A stretch of 64,000 nucleotides of DNA from Neobacillus cucumis (GCF_016908975.1 NZ_JAFBEX010000001.1:366686-430685), one strand, 5' to 3'. Positions 9,196-18,173 are shown, counted from the stretch's first letter. Notes: generated by a model from the sequence alone, not told the origin. A program made the numbers and translations.

Positions 9196-9258
9196 ATGAA
9201 AGAAAAAGTTACCAAGGGTTCTACACAAAAAAACCCCATCTACGCATTTAACAGTTAA
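9196..9258 (+). CDS. possible 20-aa peptide with strong ribosome binding site
   Basis: AAGGAG stands 7 nt before an ATG encoding about 20 residues (MKEKVTKGSTQKNPIYAFNS). It lies antisense to the gerA promoter region, and the stop falls in an imperfect 22-bp palindrome (about 9247-9268) built on GTTAAC. It may be fortuitous. Confidence 0.25.
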   Translation: MKEKVTKGSTQKNPIYAFNS

Positions 9259-9318
9259 CCGTTAAATACATAAAATGAGGAAATTATCTTTATTTTATAA
9301 GCCATAGAAAATAGGAGA

Positions 9319-9846
9319 CTATCCTTTGTAATAAGGTGGAACCCTGAGCCACTCATGCCGATTCAAATAATCCTTTACAGTTAAACCTGCCATCGTCTTT
9401 TTTATCATAATTTTTGAAAAAAGCAAACCAACATCTGCCCGAATCGACTCTGAAAGTCCCCTGGCTGCATACATCACACCTGAAGCAAGATTATAGGACA
9501 TTAAATTGGCTCTTTCTTCATCATTTAAGGCAGCCCCTTCCGGAATATTTGGAAAATCACCGATTGGTTTTTCCGGAGTCGTTTGCGGCAATGGAATCCC
9601 TTCTTTGATTAGAAACTCTCTAATTTCATTTCTAATGGGGATATGCACCGTTTCCCTTATATCCATTAATAGTTGCTTCAGTTCCGGGTCTTCTGAGAGA
9701 TTGTAATGTATTTCTTCACTTCGCAAGCTCGTTTCCGTCCCTAATAGAAAAAACCAAAGATTGGATACTTCCATCACGTTCAATGGTCTTTTTTCTCCGT
9801 CTATAAAAGGTTGAAATGCATCATGTATGACTTCAAATAGATTCAT
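9319..9846 (-). CDS. DUF3231-like protein, 175 aa
   Basis: The start is placed at ATG 9846 (MNLFEVIHDAFQPF..). A longer frame reaches into the upstream gene but has no support. The sequence carries the pattern EVSNLWFFLLGTETSLRSEEIHYNLSED...EFLIKEGIPLP, resembling one repeat of DUF3231 helical-bundle (ferritin-like) proteins of Bacillus. Full DUF3231 proteins usually hold two repeats, so this is a single-repeat form. It follows the GMC oxidoreductase gene by about 75 bp on the same strand. Function unknown. Confidence 0.7.
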   Translation of the reverse strand: MNLFEVIHDAFQPFIDGEKRPLNVMEVSNLWFFLLGTETSLRSEEIHYNLSEDPELKQLLMDIRETVHIPIRNEIREFLIKEGIPLPQTTPEKPIGDFPNIPEGAALNDEERANLMSYNLASGVMYAARGLSESIRADVGLLFSKIMIKKTMAGLTVKDYLNRHEWLRVPPYYKG

Positions 9847-9922
9847 GCTTATAAATCCCACCAAACATTGGATATATTTTGTTCTGAAGGTATTTTTCCA
9901 CATGAATACAAAAACATACAAA

Positions 9923-11623
9923 CTAAAAATAACTTTGAAAAAGCTTTTCTGCCGTGCGTACTGCCAAAGCTTGTGTAGTAAGTGTAGGGTTTGGCCCACC
10001 TAAACTATTAAAATGAACACTATTATCCGTAACATATAGCCGTTTTACTTGGAATGCTTCACCATTTTCATCCACTACAAAGCCCATTCTCATTGTACTT
10101 TCCATATGAATCATCATGCCTGGAGGCCAATTAGACCAAATGACTTTTTTGGCACCCGCTTTTCGTAATAATTCAGCTGCCAATTTTACCAACTCTTTGC
10201 GCTTTCCACGAGACCGTTGGGTGGGGCTATAGCTTATGACAGGGACTGGTCCATTTTCATCTCTAATCAATGGATCCACTGTCACCCCGTTCTGTTGAAT
10301 CGCTTCATCGTCAGTAGATACTAAAATACCTAACGTTTGTCGGTAAGAGGCCATCACCTCCTTTAATTCAAAGCCAAAAAGACGACCTTTCACATCCCAA
10401 GGATCTTCAAGTTTAGGAGTGTTTAAAAAAGAATACCCAGAATCACTAATTCCATAAAATGATGCCGTTAATCCCGGACTCATCCCAACCGTTTGTAATG
10501 TGCCAAGCCCTGGGATATCCAGTCTTGCTCCACAAGTATTTCCTACAAACGGATTAATTTCGGTACTTCCCACGATTGAAAGCAAATCTTTTTCGGCAAA
10601 AACACCAGACACCCAGTCCATATAATGGCTAACTAACCCTCTTCCCACCCAAGGATTTTCGGGCAAGCCTGAATTTAACCATAGGCGTGGACTTTCAATT
10701 GCCCCCGAAGCCATTACTACTATATTGGCTTTTATCTCTTCCCGTTCCCCTGTCCAAGTGTCCCTTGTGATTACACCAATGGCTTTCAATCCATCTGAAC
10801 TGTTTTTTTCAGTCATTATTTTGATTGCAAAAGCATTTGGACGTATGCTGACATTTCCGGTTTGTAAGGCCTGAGGAACATAGCTAACATTTGTGGATCG
10901 CTTTGCAATTTTATCGATTGATGGACCATGCGGACAGCCGTTAATGCAGTGTCCTGCAAGTGTGCACCCTTCCATCCAGGCTAGTTGTTCATTCGAAATC
11001 TTTGGATTGGTGATATGTTTATTTGGCGGTAAGATGGCATTGGGTTGCAGTCTATAGCCGGGGACTGTTATATCCAGTGCCGGAATCATCTGCCATCCTG
11101 CCTTCTTAGCACCATGATAAAATAATTCTTCCTTGGCGGTTACTGCCGCAAATTTTACTGGTAATTCCGCTTCTACTTTTTCATAGTAAGGAATCAGTTC
11201 TCGGTAAGAAATCGGCCATACATGATCTACAGCCATTGGATAGGCCCGGGGACAATTAGCTGTATAGGTTTGAGTTGTACCTCCGACACCTGCGCATTGC
11301 CAAATAAATCCTTCCTGATTTGACCTTCGAAACCATGGGGCCTTGCTTCGGTCAGCGGGACCCCAGCGAAACCTTCCAGAAACCAGGTCATTCATATTCA
11401 TTTCATACTTATTTAATAGTTGTTTATATAAATTCACATCCAAATCAGCAGGGGATGTGCTTAATTGATCTCCAGGTTCTCCATTTGGATCGGGCCACCT
11501 TTTGTTACCATACCACGGACCTGCCTCCAGAACTAACACCTTTAATCCTTTTTCCCCCAACTCTTTAGCCATAACAGCTCCCCCGCCGCCTGCCCCAATA
11601 ATAATCACATCCTGATTTCCCAT
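9923..11623 (-). CDS. GMC-family FAD-dependent oxidoreductase
   Basis: This 566-aa glucose-methanol-choline family enzyme begins with a dinucleotide-binding fold VIIIGAGGGGAVMAKELG..LVLEAG (residues 5-34). A cluster C-x5-C-x3-C (EGCTLAGHCINGCPHG) lies mid-chain, as in gluconate 2-dehydrogenase large subunits. The C-terminal GMC block is NSVHFNSLGGPNPTLTTQALAVRTAE. No signal peptide is visible. Its start overlaps the stop of the upstream subunit-3-like gene (TAATG), so the two products likely form a complex. The substrate cannot be told from sequence. Confidence 0.85.
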   Translation of the reverse strand: MGNQDVIIIGAGGGGAVMAKELGEKGLKVLVLEAGPWYGNKRWPDPNGEPGDQLSTSPADLDVNLYKQLLNKYEMNMNDLVSGRFRWGPADRSKAPWFRRSNQEGFIWQCAGVGGTTQTYTANCPRAYPMAVDHVWPISYRELIPYYEKVEAELPVKFAAVTAKEELFYHGAKKAGWQMIPALDITVPGYRLQPNAILPPNKHITNPKISNEQLAWMEGCTLAGHCINGCPHGPSIDKIAKRSTNVSYVPQALQTGNVSIRPNAFAIKIMTEKNSSDGLKAIGVITRDTWTGEREEIKANIVVMASGAIESPRLWLNSGLPENPWVGRGLVSHYMDWVSGVFAEKDLLSIVGSTEINPFVGNTCGARLDIPGLGTLQTVGMSPGLTASFYGISDSGYSFLNTPKLEDPWDVKGRLFGFELKEVMASYRQTLGILVSTDDEAIQQNGVTVDPLIRDENGPVPVISYSPTQRSRGKRKELVKLAAELLRKAGAKKVIWSNWPPGMMIHMESTMRMGFVVDENGEAFQVKRLYVTDNSVHFNSLGGPNPTLTTQALAVRTAEKLFQSYF

Positions 11624-12270
11624 TAGGCCTTCCCCTTTTCATCTGGCATCAATGCTAAAAACCCACGAAAATCACGATAAGCAAAAGAAGGGCCAGGATA
11701 ATTAGATTGCAGCCACCCAAGTGGGAAATGTTCCTCTCTTCTAAACTCAGGTGTAAACAAACGTGTTGTTCCGTATCCCGCCCATTCTGAATAAAAGCCA
11801 AATAGTGTTAGTTGATTAATTGAATCCACCATACTGCAGACAAGTGCCGGATTATTTTGATAAGGAGGACTTAAGATTTCAAGATTGACTTCAAGGCGTT
11901 CGATAAGAGTAATGGATTGGAGTCGATCTATCAGTGATAAATGTGAGAATGGCCCTCTACATTTAGAATGATTAATTTGAGGCGGATACACATTTTGTCC
12001 TGTCTGAATAAGTTGGGTGGCGCCTATGTCTAACAATTCAGCAGTTGACCTCGCCATTGACTTTGTGTTTATTCTTGTTTTAACAAAAGGACTAATTGAA
12101 TGGTTCAAAATCCAAATGACATATTCATAAACCTTCATTTCCAATGCTCCTGGCACTTGAACAGGTTTCGCTGTTAGAGGGTTGGCTGGGATAATTGCTT
12201 GAACAAGCGACTGAAAAGTGGATCTGATATAACAATCGGTAGTTCTGTCACTTCCTTTTGTCCCCATCAT
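11623..12270 (-). CDS. gluconate 2-dehydrogenase subunit 3-like protein
   Basis: This 215-aa protein belongs to the small-subunit family that accompanies GMC dehydrogenases (FQSLVQAIIPANPLT..; PEFRREEHFPLGWLQSNYPGPSFAYRDFRGF). In that family the subunit aids secretion or assembly, but no twin-arginine signal is evident here. The stop overlaps the start of the GMC gene. Two adjacent ATGs exist at the start (MMGTKGS..); the first is used. AGGGGAG lies just upstream. Confidence 0.8.
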   Translation of the reverse strand: MMGTKGSDRTTDCYIRSTFQSLVQAIIPANPLTAKPVQVPGALEMKVYEYVIWILNHSISPFVKTRINTKSMARSTAELLDIGATQLIQTGQNVYPPQINHSKCRGPFSHLSLIDRLQSITLIERLEVNLEILSPPYQNNPALVCSMVDSINQLTLFGFYSEWAGYGTTRLFTPEFRREEHFPLGWLQSNYPGPSFAYRDFRGFLALMPDEKGKA

Positions 12271-12411
12271 TAGCTCCCCTTCAATTACTTCACAGTGATT
12301 CCTACCATTCCTAAATATTATTTAATTGCTCTTTTTTCTATGTCAGGAAGTTTTTTGTAGCCAATTCTAGGGATTGAAATGATAATATGTAAACAATGGA
12401 GGGATTCACAA

Positions 12412-13584
12412 ATGAACACACAACACTGGATGAGCAGACAGTTTTTTAGTTTTTATGTAACATGGGGCGTGTTTCTTCCCTATTGGACAGGCTGGATGAT
12501 TCATACAAAAGGGATTTCGGTTTCACAAGCGAGTTTTATTATGAGCATAGGATTGGTAGCAAGAGGTCTTTCTACTTTATTTGCGTTTCCGTATCTATCA
12601 AGTAGATTTAGTAGTAAGACATTATTAAATGGAGCAGGAATTGGCACAATCATTGCTATTCTTTGTTGTATCCCAGCAAGTTCCTTTGCTGCCCTGCTGG
12701 TGGCGAACTTAATTTTTCATTTCTTTTATCCGGCGTTGATGCCTGCATTAGACAGTGCAGCTGGGATTCTTGTACAGAGCAAACAATTAAAAAATTACGG
12801 AAAGAGCCGATTATGGGGTTCTATCGGTTTTGTCGTCGCGGGCATGATCTTAACCATTTTTACAGGAGCGCTCGGAGATAAAGTGATCGTATGGGCCTTG
12901 CTATTGGGCATATCGGTTTTTGTGTGTCTTAGTTTGATGCCTGCACCGGTTGTTTTATCGGATAAACCAAATACAAATCATTCAAAAAAAGCTGGCATAT
13001 TAAGTTTATTTCGTGTGAAGCACTTTATTTTAGTCATGATTATCGTGATTTTACTGCAAGCGGCACACGCTTCCTATTATAATTATGGTTATATTTTTCT
13101 CCAAGAAATCCATGCACCCCGCTATCTAATTGGCGTAATTATTAACATTGCAGTAATCGCGGAAATCTTTTTCTTTTCAATTGCTGATAAGATGTTTCGA
13201 AACTTTTCAGTTGGAGCCATATTGGCTCTTGCGGCACTTGGTTCAACAGTACGCTGGATATTAATCTTTGCCTTTCCAAATGTGATTGTTTTTTCGATTG
13301 CCCAAACCTTGCACGCATGCTCTTTTGCAATGGGGCATTATGCCTTTATGAAATATTTAATTAAAAATATTCCACATGCGCAAATACCAAAAGCGCAAGG
13401 TATGTATTCCGCACTCGCTCTTAGCTGGAGTACCGCGGTGTTCACAATTTTTGGCGGGTACCTTTACGAAATCGAGCCAAGGTACGCCTTTATCGGGATG
13501 GTTGTTTGTACCATACCATCCATGCTGCTTGCTCTAGGTTATCGGAAATTAGAGCATAAAAAAGAAGCTGCTGTTTCTATTTAA
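12412..13584 (+). CDS. MFS transporter of the LacY/HcaT-like sugar-symporter type
   Basis: This 390-aa major facilitator protein has about 12 hydrophobic helices. The start is set at ATG 12412 because GGAGGG lies 8 nt upstream; an in-frame ATG at 12379 has no such site. The chain opens MNTQHWMSRQFFSFYVTWGVFLPYWTGWMIHTKGIS, as in YwbF/HcaT-type nucleoside/H+ symporter-like permeases. It is monocistronic and divergent from the GMC pair. The substrate is unknown. Confidence 0.8.
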   Translation: MNTQHWMSRQFFSFYVTWGVFLPYWTGWMIHTKGISVSQASFIMSIGLVARGLSTLFAFPYLSSRFSSKTLLNGAGIGTIIAILCCIPASSFAALLVANLIFHFFYPALMPALDSAAGILVQSKQLKNYGKSRLWGSIGFVVAGMILTIFTGALGDKVIVWALLLGISVFVCLSLMPAPVVLSDKPNTNHSKKAGILSLFRVKHFILVMIIVILLQAAHASYYNYGYIFLQEIHAPRYLIGVIINIAVIAEIFFFSIADKMFRNFSVGAILALAALGSTVRWILIFAFPNVIVFSIAQTLHACSFAMGHYAFMKYLIKNIPHAQIPKAQGMYSALALSWSTAVFTIFGGYLYEIEPRYAFIGMVVCTIPSMLLALGYRKLEHKKEAAVSI

Positions 13585-13614
13585 GGAATCAAGAGAACCG
13601 TCCCCATTGCTTCC
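13585..13614. repeat. GGGACGGTTCT-family repeat, half copy
   Basis: GGAATCAAGAGAACCGTCCC followed by CATTGCTTCC is one arm of the family, immediately after the MFS stop codon. Confidence 0.6.
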
Positions 13615-13816
13615 ATTCATTTTTTTTAAATCATCTATATTTGTCCACGATCATGGAAATAATAGAAATTGTGAGTTTTTAGCAATTAGGTTCTCACTAG
13701 GTTATCTAACTGAGAATAATATTGGATAATTGAGGGATTTTGATTTTTCCACTTGTCATGGTACATTTGGTGAAAAACATTAATAGTAAAGTGTTTATAA
13801 AGTTAATGTATATTGC

Positions 13817-13871
13817 TTGACAAAATAATCACCTGTATATGATAATATTTATTGAATTAGAATTATTATTA
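13817..13871 (+). promoter_or_regulatory. ahpC promoter with PerR-like box
   Basis: TTGACA at 13817-13822 and a TATGATAAT -10 region at 13838-13846. TTAGAATTATTATTA at 13857-13871 matches the PerR consensus TTATAATTATTATAA at 13 of 15 positions. The whole block is nearly duplicated before ahpF. Confidence 0.7.
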
Positions 13872-13897
13872 ACAACATATTTAGGAGGATTTCCACT

Positions 13898-14461
13898 ATG
13901 TCATTAATCGGAAAAGAAGTAGAAGCATTCACAGCACAGGCTTATCAAAACGGTGATTTCATCACTGTATCTGAACAAAACTTAAAAGGCAAATGGAGTG
14001 TTTTTTGTTTTTACCCTGCAGATTTCACTTTCGTATGCCCTACTGAACTAGAAGACCTTCAAAACCAATATGCAACATTAAAAGAGCTTGGCGTAGAAGT
14101 TTACTCTGTTTCCACAGATACTCATTTTACTCATAAAGCATGGCACGATAACTCACCTGCTATTAGCAAAATCGAATATATTATGGTTGGTGACCCTTCT
14201 CAAAAGATTTCTCGTATCTTTGATGTACTAGATGAAGAAGCAGGTCTTGCTCAACGCGGAACTTTCATCATCGATCCAGACGGTATTGTTCAAACTGTTG
14301 AAATCAATGCAGATGGCATTGGCCGTGATGCAAGCACTCTTGTAAACAAGATTAAAGCAGCTCAATATGTTCGTAACAATCCAGGTGAAGTTTGCCCAGC
14401 TAAATGGCAAGAAGGCGGCGAAACACTTAAGCCAAGCCTTGACCTTGTAGGTAAAATCTAA
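13898..14461 (+). CDS. ahpC: alkyl hydroperoxide reductase subunit C (peroxiredoxin)
   Basis: This 187-aa typical 2-Cys peroxiredoxin reduces H2O2 and organic peroxides. The peroxidatic Cys47 lies in FTFVCPTE and the resolving Cys166 in GEVCPAKW. It is recycled by AhpF, encoded just downstream. TTAGGAGGA precedes the ATG. Unlike the common ahpCF operon, a terminator separates ahpC from ahpF and each gene has its own PerR-like promoter. Length is standard. Confidence 0.96.
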   Translation: MSLIGKEVEAFTAQAYQNGDFITVSEQNLKGKWSVFCFYPADFTFVCPTELEDLQNQYATLKELGVEVYSVSTDTHFTHKAWHDNSPAISKIEYIMVGDPSQKISRIFDVLDEEAGLAQRGTFIIDPDGIVQTVEINADGIGRDASTLVNKIKAAQYVRNNPGEVCPAKWQEGGETLKPSLDLVGKI

Positions 14462-14490
14462 GGATTACTTTTGTAAGGTTAAAAATACTA

Positions 14491-14520
14491 AGGGAATTGG
14501 AAGTATCCAATTCCCTTTTT
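14491..14520 (+). terminator. terminator after ahpC
   Basis: AGGGAATTGG and CCAATTCCCT pair around AAGTAT and are followed by T5. It closely resembles the terminator after ahpF. Confidence 0.85.
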
Positions 14521-14573
14521 CAGTACATAAAATGTTTTTATATTATAAAGCCTATTATATACGTATTTTCCGC

Positions 14574-14628
14574 TTGACAATATAATCACTTCTATATGAT
14601 AATAATTATTGTATTAGAATTAATATAA
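14574..14628 (+). promoter_or_regulatory. ahpF promoter with PerR-like box
   Basis: TTGACA at 14574-14579 and a TATGATAAT region at 14595-14603. TTAGAATTAATATAA at 14614-14628 matches the PerR consensus at 13 of 15 positions. Spacing is the same as in the ahpC promoter. Confidence 0.7.
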
Positions 14629-14679
14629 ATTAATTAATTATAAACTGACTCATAAGATAAATTAAGGAGTGAGAGATTA

Positions 14680-16209
14680 ATGGTACTAGATAAAGATATA
14701 AAAGAACAATTAGCCCAATATCTGCAATTGATGGAAGGCGATATACTCCTAAAAGTAAGTGCAGGAACCGATAGCGTCTCTAGCGACATGCTGGCTTTAG
14801 TGGATGAATTAGCCACTATGTCCTCTCACATTAAAGTTGAAAAAACCGAGTTACAAAGAACTCCTAGCTTTAGTGTGAATCGTATTGGAGAAGACACTGG
14901 GGTGACTTTTGCTGGTGTTCCTCTAGGACATGAATTTACTTCATTAGTTTTAGCTCTATTACAAGTTAGCGGCAGAGCCCCTAAGGTTGACCAAAAGCTT
15001 ATTGATCAAGTGAAAAATATTAAAGGCGAATATCACTTCGAATCCTATATCAGCCTTACTTGCCACAACTGTCCTGATGTGGTACAAGCATTAAACATCA
15101 TGAGCACGCTTAACCCTAGCATTTCGCACACCATGATTGATGGTGGAGCGTTTAAAGAAGAGGTAGAAAGCAAACAAATCATGGCGGTTCCAACTGTATT
15201 TCTTAACGGTGAATCCTTCGGCAGTGGCCGTATGACACTTGAGGAAATCCTCGCTAAAATGGGCAGTGGTTCTGATGCATCTGAGCTTTCTGACAAGGAA
15301 CCATTTGACGTGCTCGTTGTTGGGGGCGGCCCTGCTGGTGCAAGTGCAGCTATCTATGCAGCACGTAAAGGTATTCGTACAGGTATTGTAGCTGAACGCT
15401 TTGGCGGCCAAATCATGGACACCTTGGGTATTGAGAATTTTATCGGTACGAAATATACAGAAGGTCCTAAACTTGCAGCAAGTCTTGAAGAACATGTCAA
15501 AGAGTACAATGTGGATGTCATGAATTTACAGCGTGCTAAGCGTTTAGAGAAGAAGGATCTTATTGCCATCGAACTCGAAAACGGTGCAATTTTAAGAAGT
15601 AAAACCGTCATTCTTTCAACTGGTGCCCGCTGGCGTAATGTTGGAGTCCCAGGTGAAGCGGAATTCAAGAACAAAGGGGTAGCCTACTGCCCGCATTGTG
15701 ATGGTCCATTGTTTGCAGGAAAGGACGTAGCTGTTATTGGCGGCGGTAACTCTGGCATTGAAGCAGCAATTGACCTTGCAGGCATTGTGAACCATGTAAC
15801 CGTCCTTGAGTTTGCTCCAGAATTAAAAGCTGATTCTGTCCTTCAAGAGCGTTTGAACAGCCTTCCTAATGCAACGGTTATCAAGAATGCTCAAACAAAG
15901 GAAATTACCGGAACTGACAAGGTGAATGGGATTACTTATATTGATCGTGAAACAGGTACTGAGCATCATATTGAATTGGCAGGTATTTTTGTTCAAATCG
16001 GTCTTGTACCAAATACAGATTGGCTTGAGGGAACACTTGAACGTACTCGCATTGGTGAGATTGTTGTAGATAATCATGGCGCAACAAGCATCCCTGGAGT
16101 ATTTGCGGCAGGAGACTGTACGAATAGCCCGTATAAGCAAATCATTATTTCAATGGGTTCAGGTGCGACTGCAGCATTGGGTGCATTTGATTATTTGATT
16201 CGAAATTAA
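14680..16209 (+). CDS. ahpF: alkyl hydroperoxide reductase subunit F
   Basis: This 509-aa NADH:peroxiredoxin oxidoreductase transfers electrons to AhpC. The N-terminal double thioredoxin-like domain (1-200) carries CHNC at 128-131. The FAD-binding domain begins VVGGGPAGASAAIYAARKG. The thioredoxin-reductase-type redox pair CPHC is at 337-340, followed by the NADH site GGGNSGIEAAID and a C-terminal FAD motif FAAGDCTN. AAGGAG lies before the ATG. Its own PerR-like promoter suggests peroxide induction independent of ahpC read-through. Confidence 0.96.
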   Translation: MVLDKDIKEQLAQYLQLMEGDILLKVSAGTDSVSSDMLALVDELATMSSHIKVEKTELQRTPSFSVNRIGEDTGVTFAGVPLGHEFTSLVLALLQVSGRAPKVDQKLIDQVKNIKGEYHFESYISLTCHNCPDVVQALNIMSTLNPSISHTMIDGGAFKEEVESKQIMAVPTVFLNGESFGSGRMTLEEILAKMGSGSDASELSDKEPFDVLVVGGGPAGASAAIYAARKGIRTGIVAERFGGQIMDTLGIENFIGTKYTEGPKLAASLEEHVKEYNVDVMNLQRAKRLEKKDLIAIELENGAILRSKTVILSTGARWRNVGVPGEAEFKNKGVAYCPHCDGPLFAGKDVAVIGGGNSGIEAAIDLAGIVNHVTVLEFAPELKADSVLQERLNSLPNATVIKNAQTKEITGTDKVNGITYIDRETGTEHHIELAGIFVQIGLVPNTDWLEGTLERTRIGEIVVDNHGATSIPGVFAAGDCTNSPYKQIIISMGSGATAALGAFDYLIRN

Positions 16210-16226
16210 TTTTATATGTCATAACA

Positions 16227-16261
16227 AAAAGGGGAATTGGATACAACCAATTCCCCTTTTT
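16227..16261 (+). terminator. terminator after ahpF
   Basis: GGGGAATTGG and CCAATTCCCC pair around ATACAA, followed by T5. Confidence 0.85.
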
Positions 16262-16319
16262 AGATTTTAAATTGAGATTTAAAAATATGATTTCTCCTAT
16301 TTCCCCTCTTTAAAGAAAT

Positions 16320-16487
16320 TCATGAGTGAATTTTTCGAATATTAAAAGCATCCTGGGAAGATATAAATTGTCCAATTGGCTTACCTATAATTCCTTCATC
16401 TAAATCAAATACTAACTTCCCTCTAACGAAGGTTTTAGTCACCCGGCAATTAATCGTTCTATTATGGTCTTCATAGTTAAAGGTGGG
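16320..16487 (-). pseudogene. C-terminal remnant of a cyclic amidohydrolase (hydantoinase/allantoinase type)
   Basis: A minus-strand frame of about 55 codons has no start codon with a ribosome binding site. It reads YEDHNRTINCRVTKTFVRGKLVFDLDEG, the C-terminal beta-strand motif typical of dihydropyrimidinase, allantoinase and dihydroorotase-like enzymes, where a K/R-T-x-VRG-x-x-V(F/Y) block closes the protein. It ends IRKIHS. The catalytic barrel is missing. It borders the tandem repeat array, suggesting deletion of the rest. Confidence 0.55.
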
Positions 16488-16535
16488 TTATTTTATATTG
16501 GTAATTTTTCCCTCTGGGGGATTACAGAAAGTACT

Positions 16536-16780
16536 GGAGTAATCTCTTCTTATCCAAGAGTAAATTTCACTCATCCGAGAGTATTCTCCACGTTCGAGAG
16601 TAAATTCTCTTCTTCCGAGAGTAATCACTCCTTATCCAAGAGTAAATTTCACTCATCCGAGAGTAATCCCTTCTTATCCGAGAGTATTCTCCACGTTCGA
16701 GAGTAATCCCTTCTTATCCGAGAATAATCTCCCCTCACCCGAGAGTATTTTCCACACTCGGGAGAAAATCTTTTTGTCAC
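16536..16780. repeat. tandem array of about 12 units, 21 and 19 bp
   Basis: Consecutive units start GAGAGTA or AAGAGTA and end CATCC, TATCC or GTTC. Examples are AAGAGTAAATTTCACTCATC (twice, then C) and GAGAGTATTCTCCACGTTC (twice exact). Most units are 21 bp; three are 19 bp. The 21-bp units translate to a seven-residue repeat in one frame, but the 19-bp units break it, so coding is unlikely. No spacers of unique sequence exist, so it is not a CRISPR array. Confidence 0.85.
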
Positions 16781-16942
16781 CCATCCAAAGAGCTCATGGC
16801 ACTAGCCTCTAAATCACTAGATAATCTGTACCTATACTAATAATTCAACCTTTTCTGGGATAGTATAATATTCCAAACAAATATAATCATTTTAACTGTT
16901 TTATATAAGAAAAGGACTGGTTTTTCAGGAGTTGAATGAGGA

Positions 16943-18145
16943 ATGAAAAAGAACTTACTTGTCTGTCTTATTTGCCTATCTATCACAGCATTTCCCTATT
17001 CTGTTTTAGCACTGCCACTTCCTAGTACAGATAATGATTATCGTCCAATTTCAAACGATATCATGGTCATTGCGCATCGAGGGGCATCTAATTACGGACC
17101 GGAAAATACCCTGTCCTCCTATCGACAGGCCATCATGATGAAGGCTGATTATGTAGAAATCGATTTACAAATGACTAAAGATGGTCAGTTGATTGCCATT
17201 CATGATGAAACACTCACTAGAACCACCAATGCCAAAGAAATTTTTCCGAACCGCTCACCATGGAGAGTAAAGGATTTTACACTAGAAGAAATCCGCCGTC
17301 TAGACGCAGGTTCATGGTTTAACAAGGCGAATCCGAAACAGGCAAGAGTTGAATACACTAAGCAGCATGTCCCTACCCTTGAAGAGGCGATTGAATGTGT
17401 CAAACAATATAGATACGGAAATGCCGGTCTTTACATTGAAACAAAAGCACCAAGCGTTTACCCAGGAATGGAAGAGAAAGTAATTGAAGTCTTAAAAAAG
17501 ACCAATGCTCTGGATGACCGAAAGCTCTTCCTCGAATCCTTCAGTGAGCAAAGCCTTCGAAAATTGAAAACTCTTGAACCTAATTTAAAGCTAATTCAGC
17601 TGTATAACAGAAATATGCTTGCAGGCAAGGAGATTGACCAAGAGTTCAAACGAATTTCGGATTATGCTTTTGGTGTAGGTCCTTATAAAGAACTTGTTGG
17701 ACGCAAGTTGATAAAGGCCGCCCATCAAAATTATCTTTTGGTTCATCCATGGACTGTTAATTCACAGAACGAAATGGTTTCCTTGCTTTCAATTGGCGTT
17801 GACGGTCAATTTACCAATAATACCGATCGGCTTGTGGATTTACTGGAAAAGCCATTAATTACACACGGAGTTGCTAATGGGGATGTAACCGACACATCAG
17901 TGATTTTATGGACACGAACCAATAGAGACGCAAACGTTCAATTTGAAATTTCCACTGACAGGCTTTTTAAAACCAATACCATTGCCAAAACGAGCCATGC
18001 GGATGATAAGCATGATTTTATCGTAAGTATAGAGTTTATCCATTTAAAACCTAATACCAAATATTTTTACCGTGCCCATGTAGGATCCAGCAAATATATG
18101 GTGACTGGTTCTTTTCGGACGGCCCCAGCTGAAAATAGTAGATAA
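16943..18145 (+). CDS. secreted glycerophosphodiester phosphodiesterase with C-terminal PhoD_N-like domain
   Basis: This 400-aa protein has a signal peptide (MKKNLLVCLICLSITAFPYSVLA). The GDPD domain (about 40-305) carries IAHRGASNYGPENTLSSY, EIDLQMTKDGQLIAIHDETLTRTT and IETKAPS, the metal and catalytic residues of GlpQ-type enzymes that split glycerophosphodiesters. From about residue 310, THGVANGDVTDTSVILWTRTN..FRTAPAE matches the N-terminal beta-sandwich of PhoD phosphatases, but the PhoD catalytic domain is absent. TCAGGAG precedes the start. It could act on teichoic acid or lipid headgroups outside the cell. Confidence 0.88.
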   Translation: MKKNLLVCLICLSITAFPYSVLALPLPSTDNDYRPISNDIMVIAHRGASNYGPENTLSSYRQAIMMKADYVEIDLQMTKDGQLIAIHDETLTRTTNAKEIFPNRSPWRVKDFTLEEIRRLDAGSWFNKANPKQARVEYTKQHVPTLEEAIECVKQYRYGNAGLYIETKAPSVYPGMEEKVIEVLKKTNALDDRKLFLESFSEQSLRKLKTLEPNLKLIQLYNRNMLAGKEIDQEFKRISDYAFGVGPYKELVGRKLIKAAHQNYLLVHPWTVNSQNEMVSLLSIGVDGQFTNNTDRLVDLLEKPLITHGVANGDVTDTSVILWTRTNRDANVQFEISTDRLFKTNTIAKTSHADDKHDFIVSIEFIHLKPNTKYFYRAHVGSSKYMVTGSFRTAPAENSR

Positions 18146-18173
18146 GCATTTGAGATTAGCATGATCTAATCAT

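Noticed and set aside
16464..16706. An 80-codon frame across the tandem array giving a seven-residue repeat (S-K-F-H-S-S-E type)
   Set aside because: The repeat in the protein follows from 21-bp units; 19-bp units break the frame and no ribosome binding site is present.
16536..16780. Possible CRISPR array
   Set aside because: Units are contiguous and all similar to each other, with no unique spacers, and no cas genes are present. The Cas4-like nuclease at 44265 is better explained as an AddB-like repair protein.
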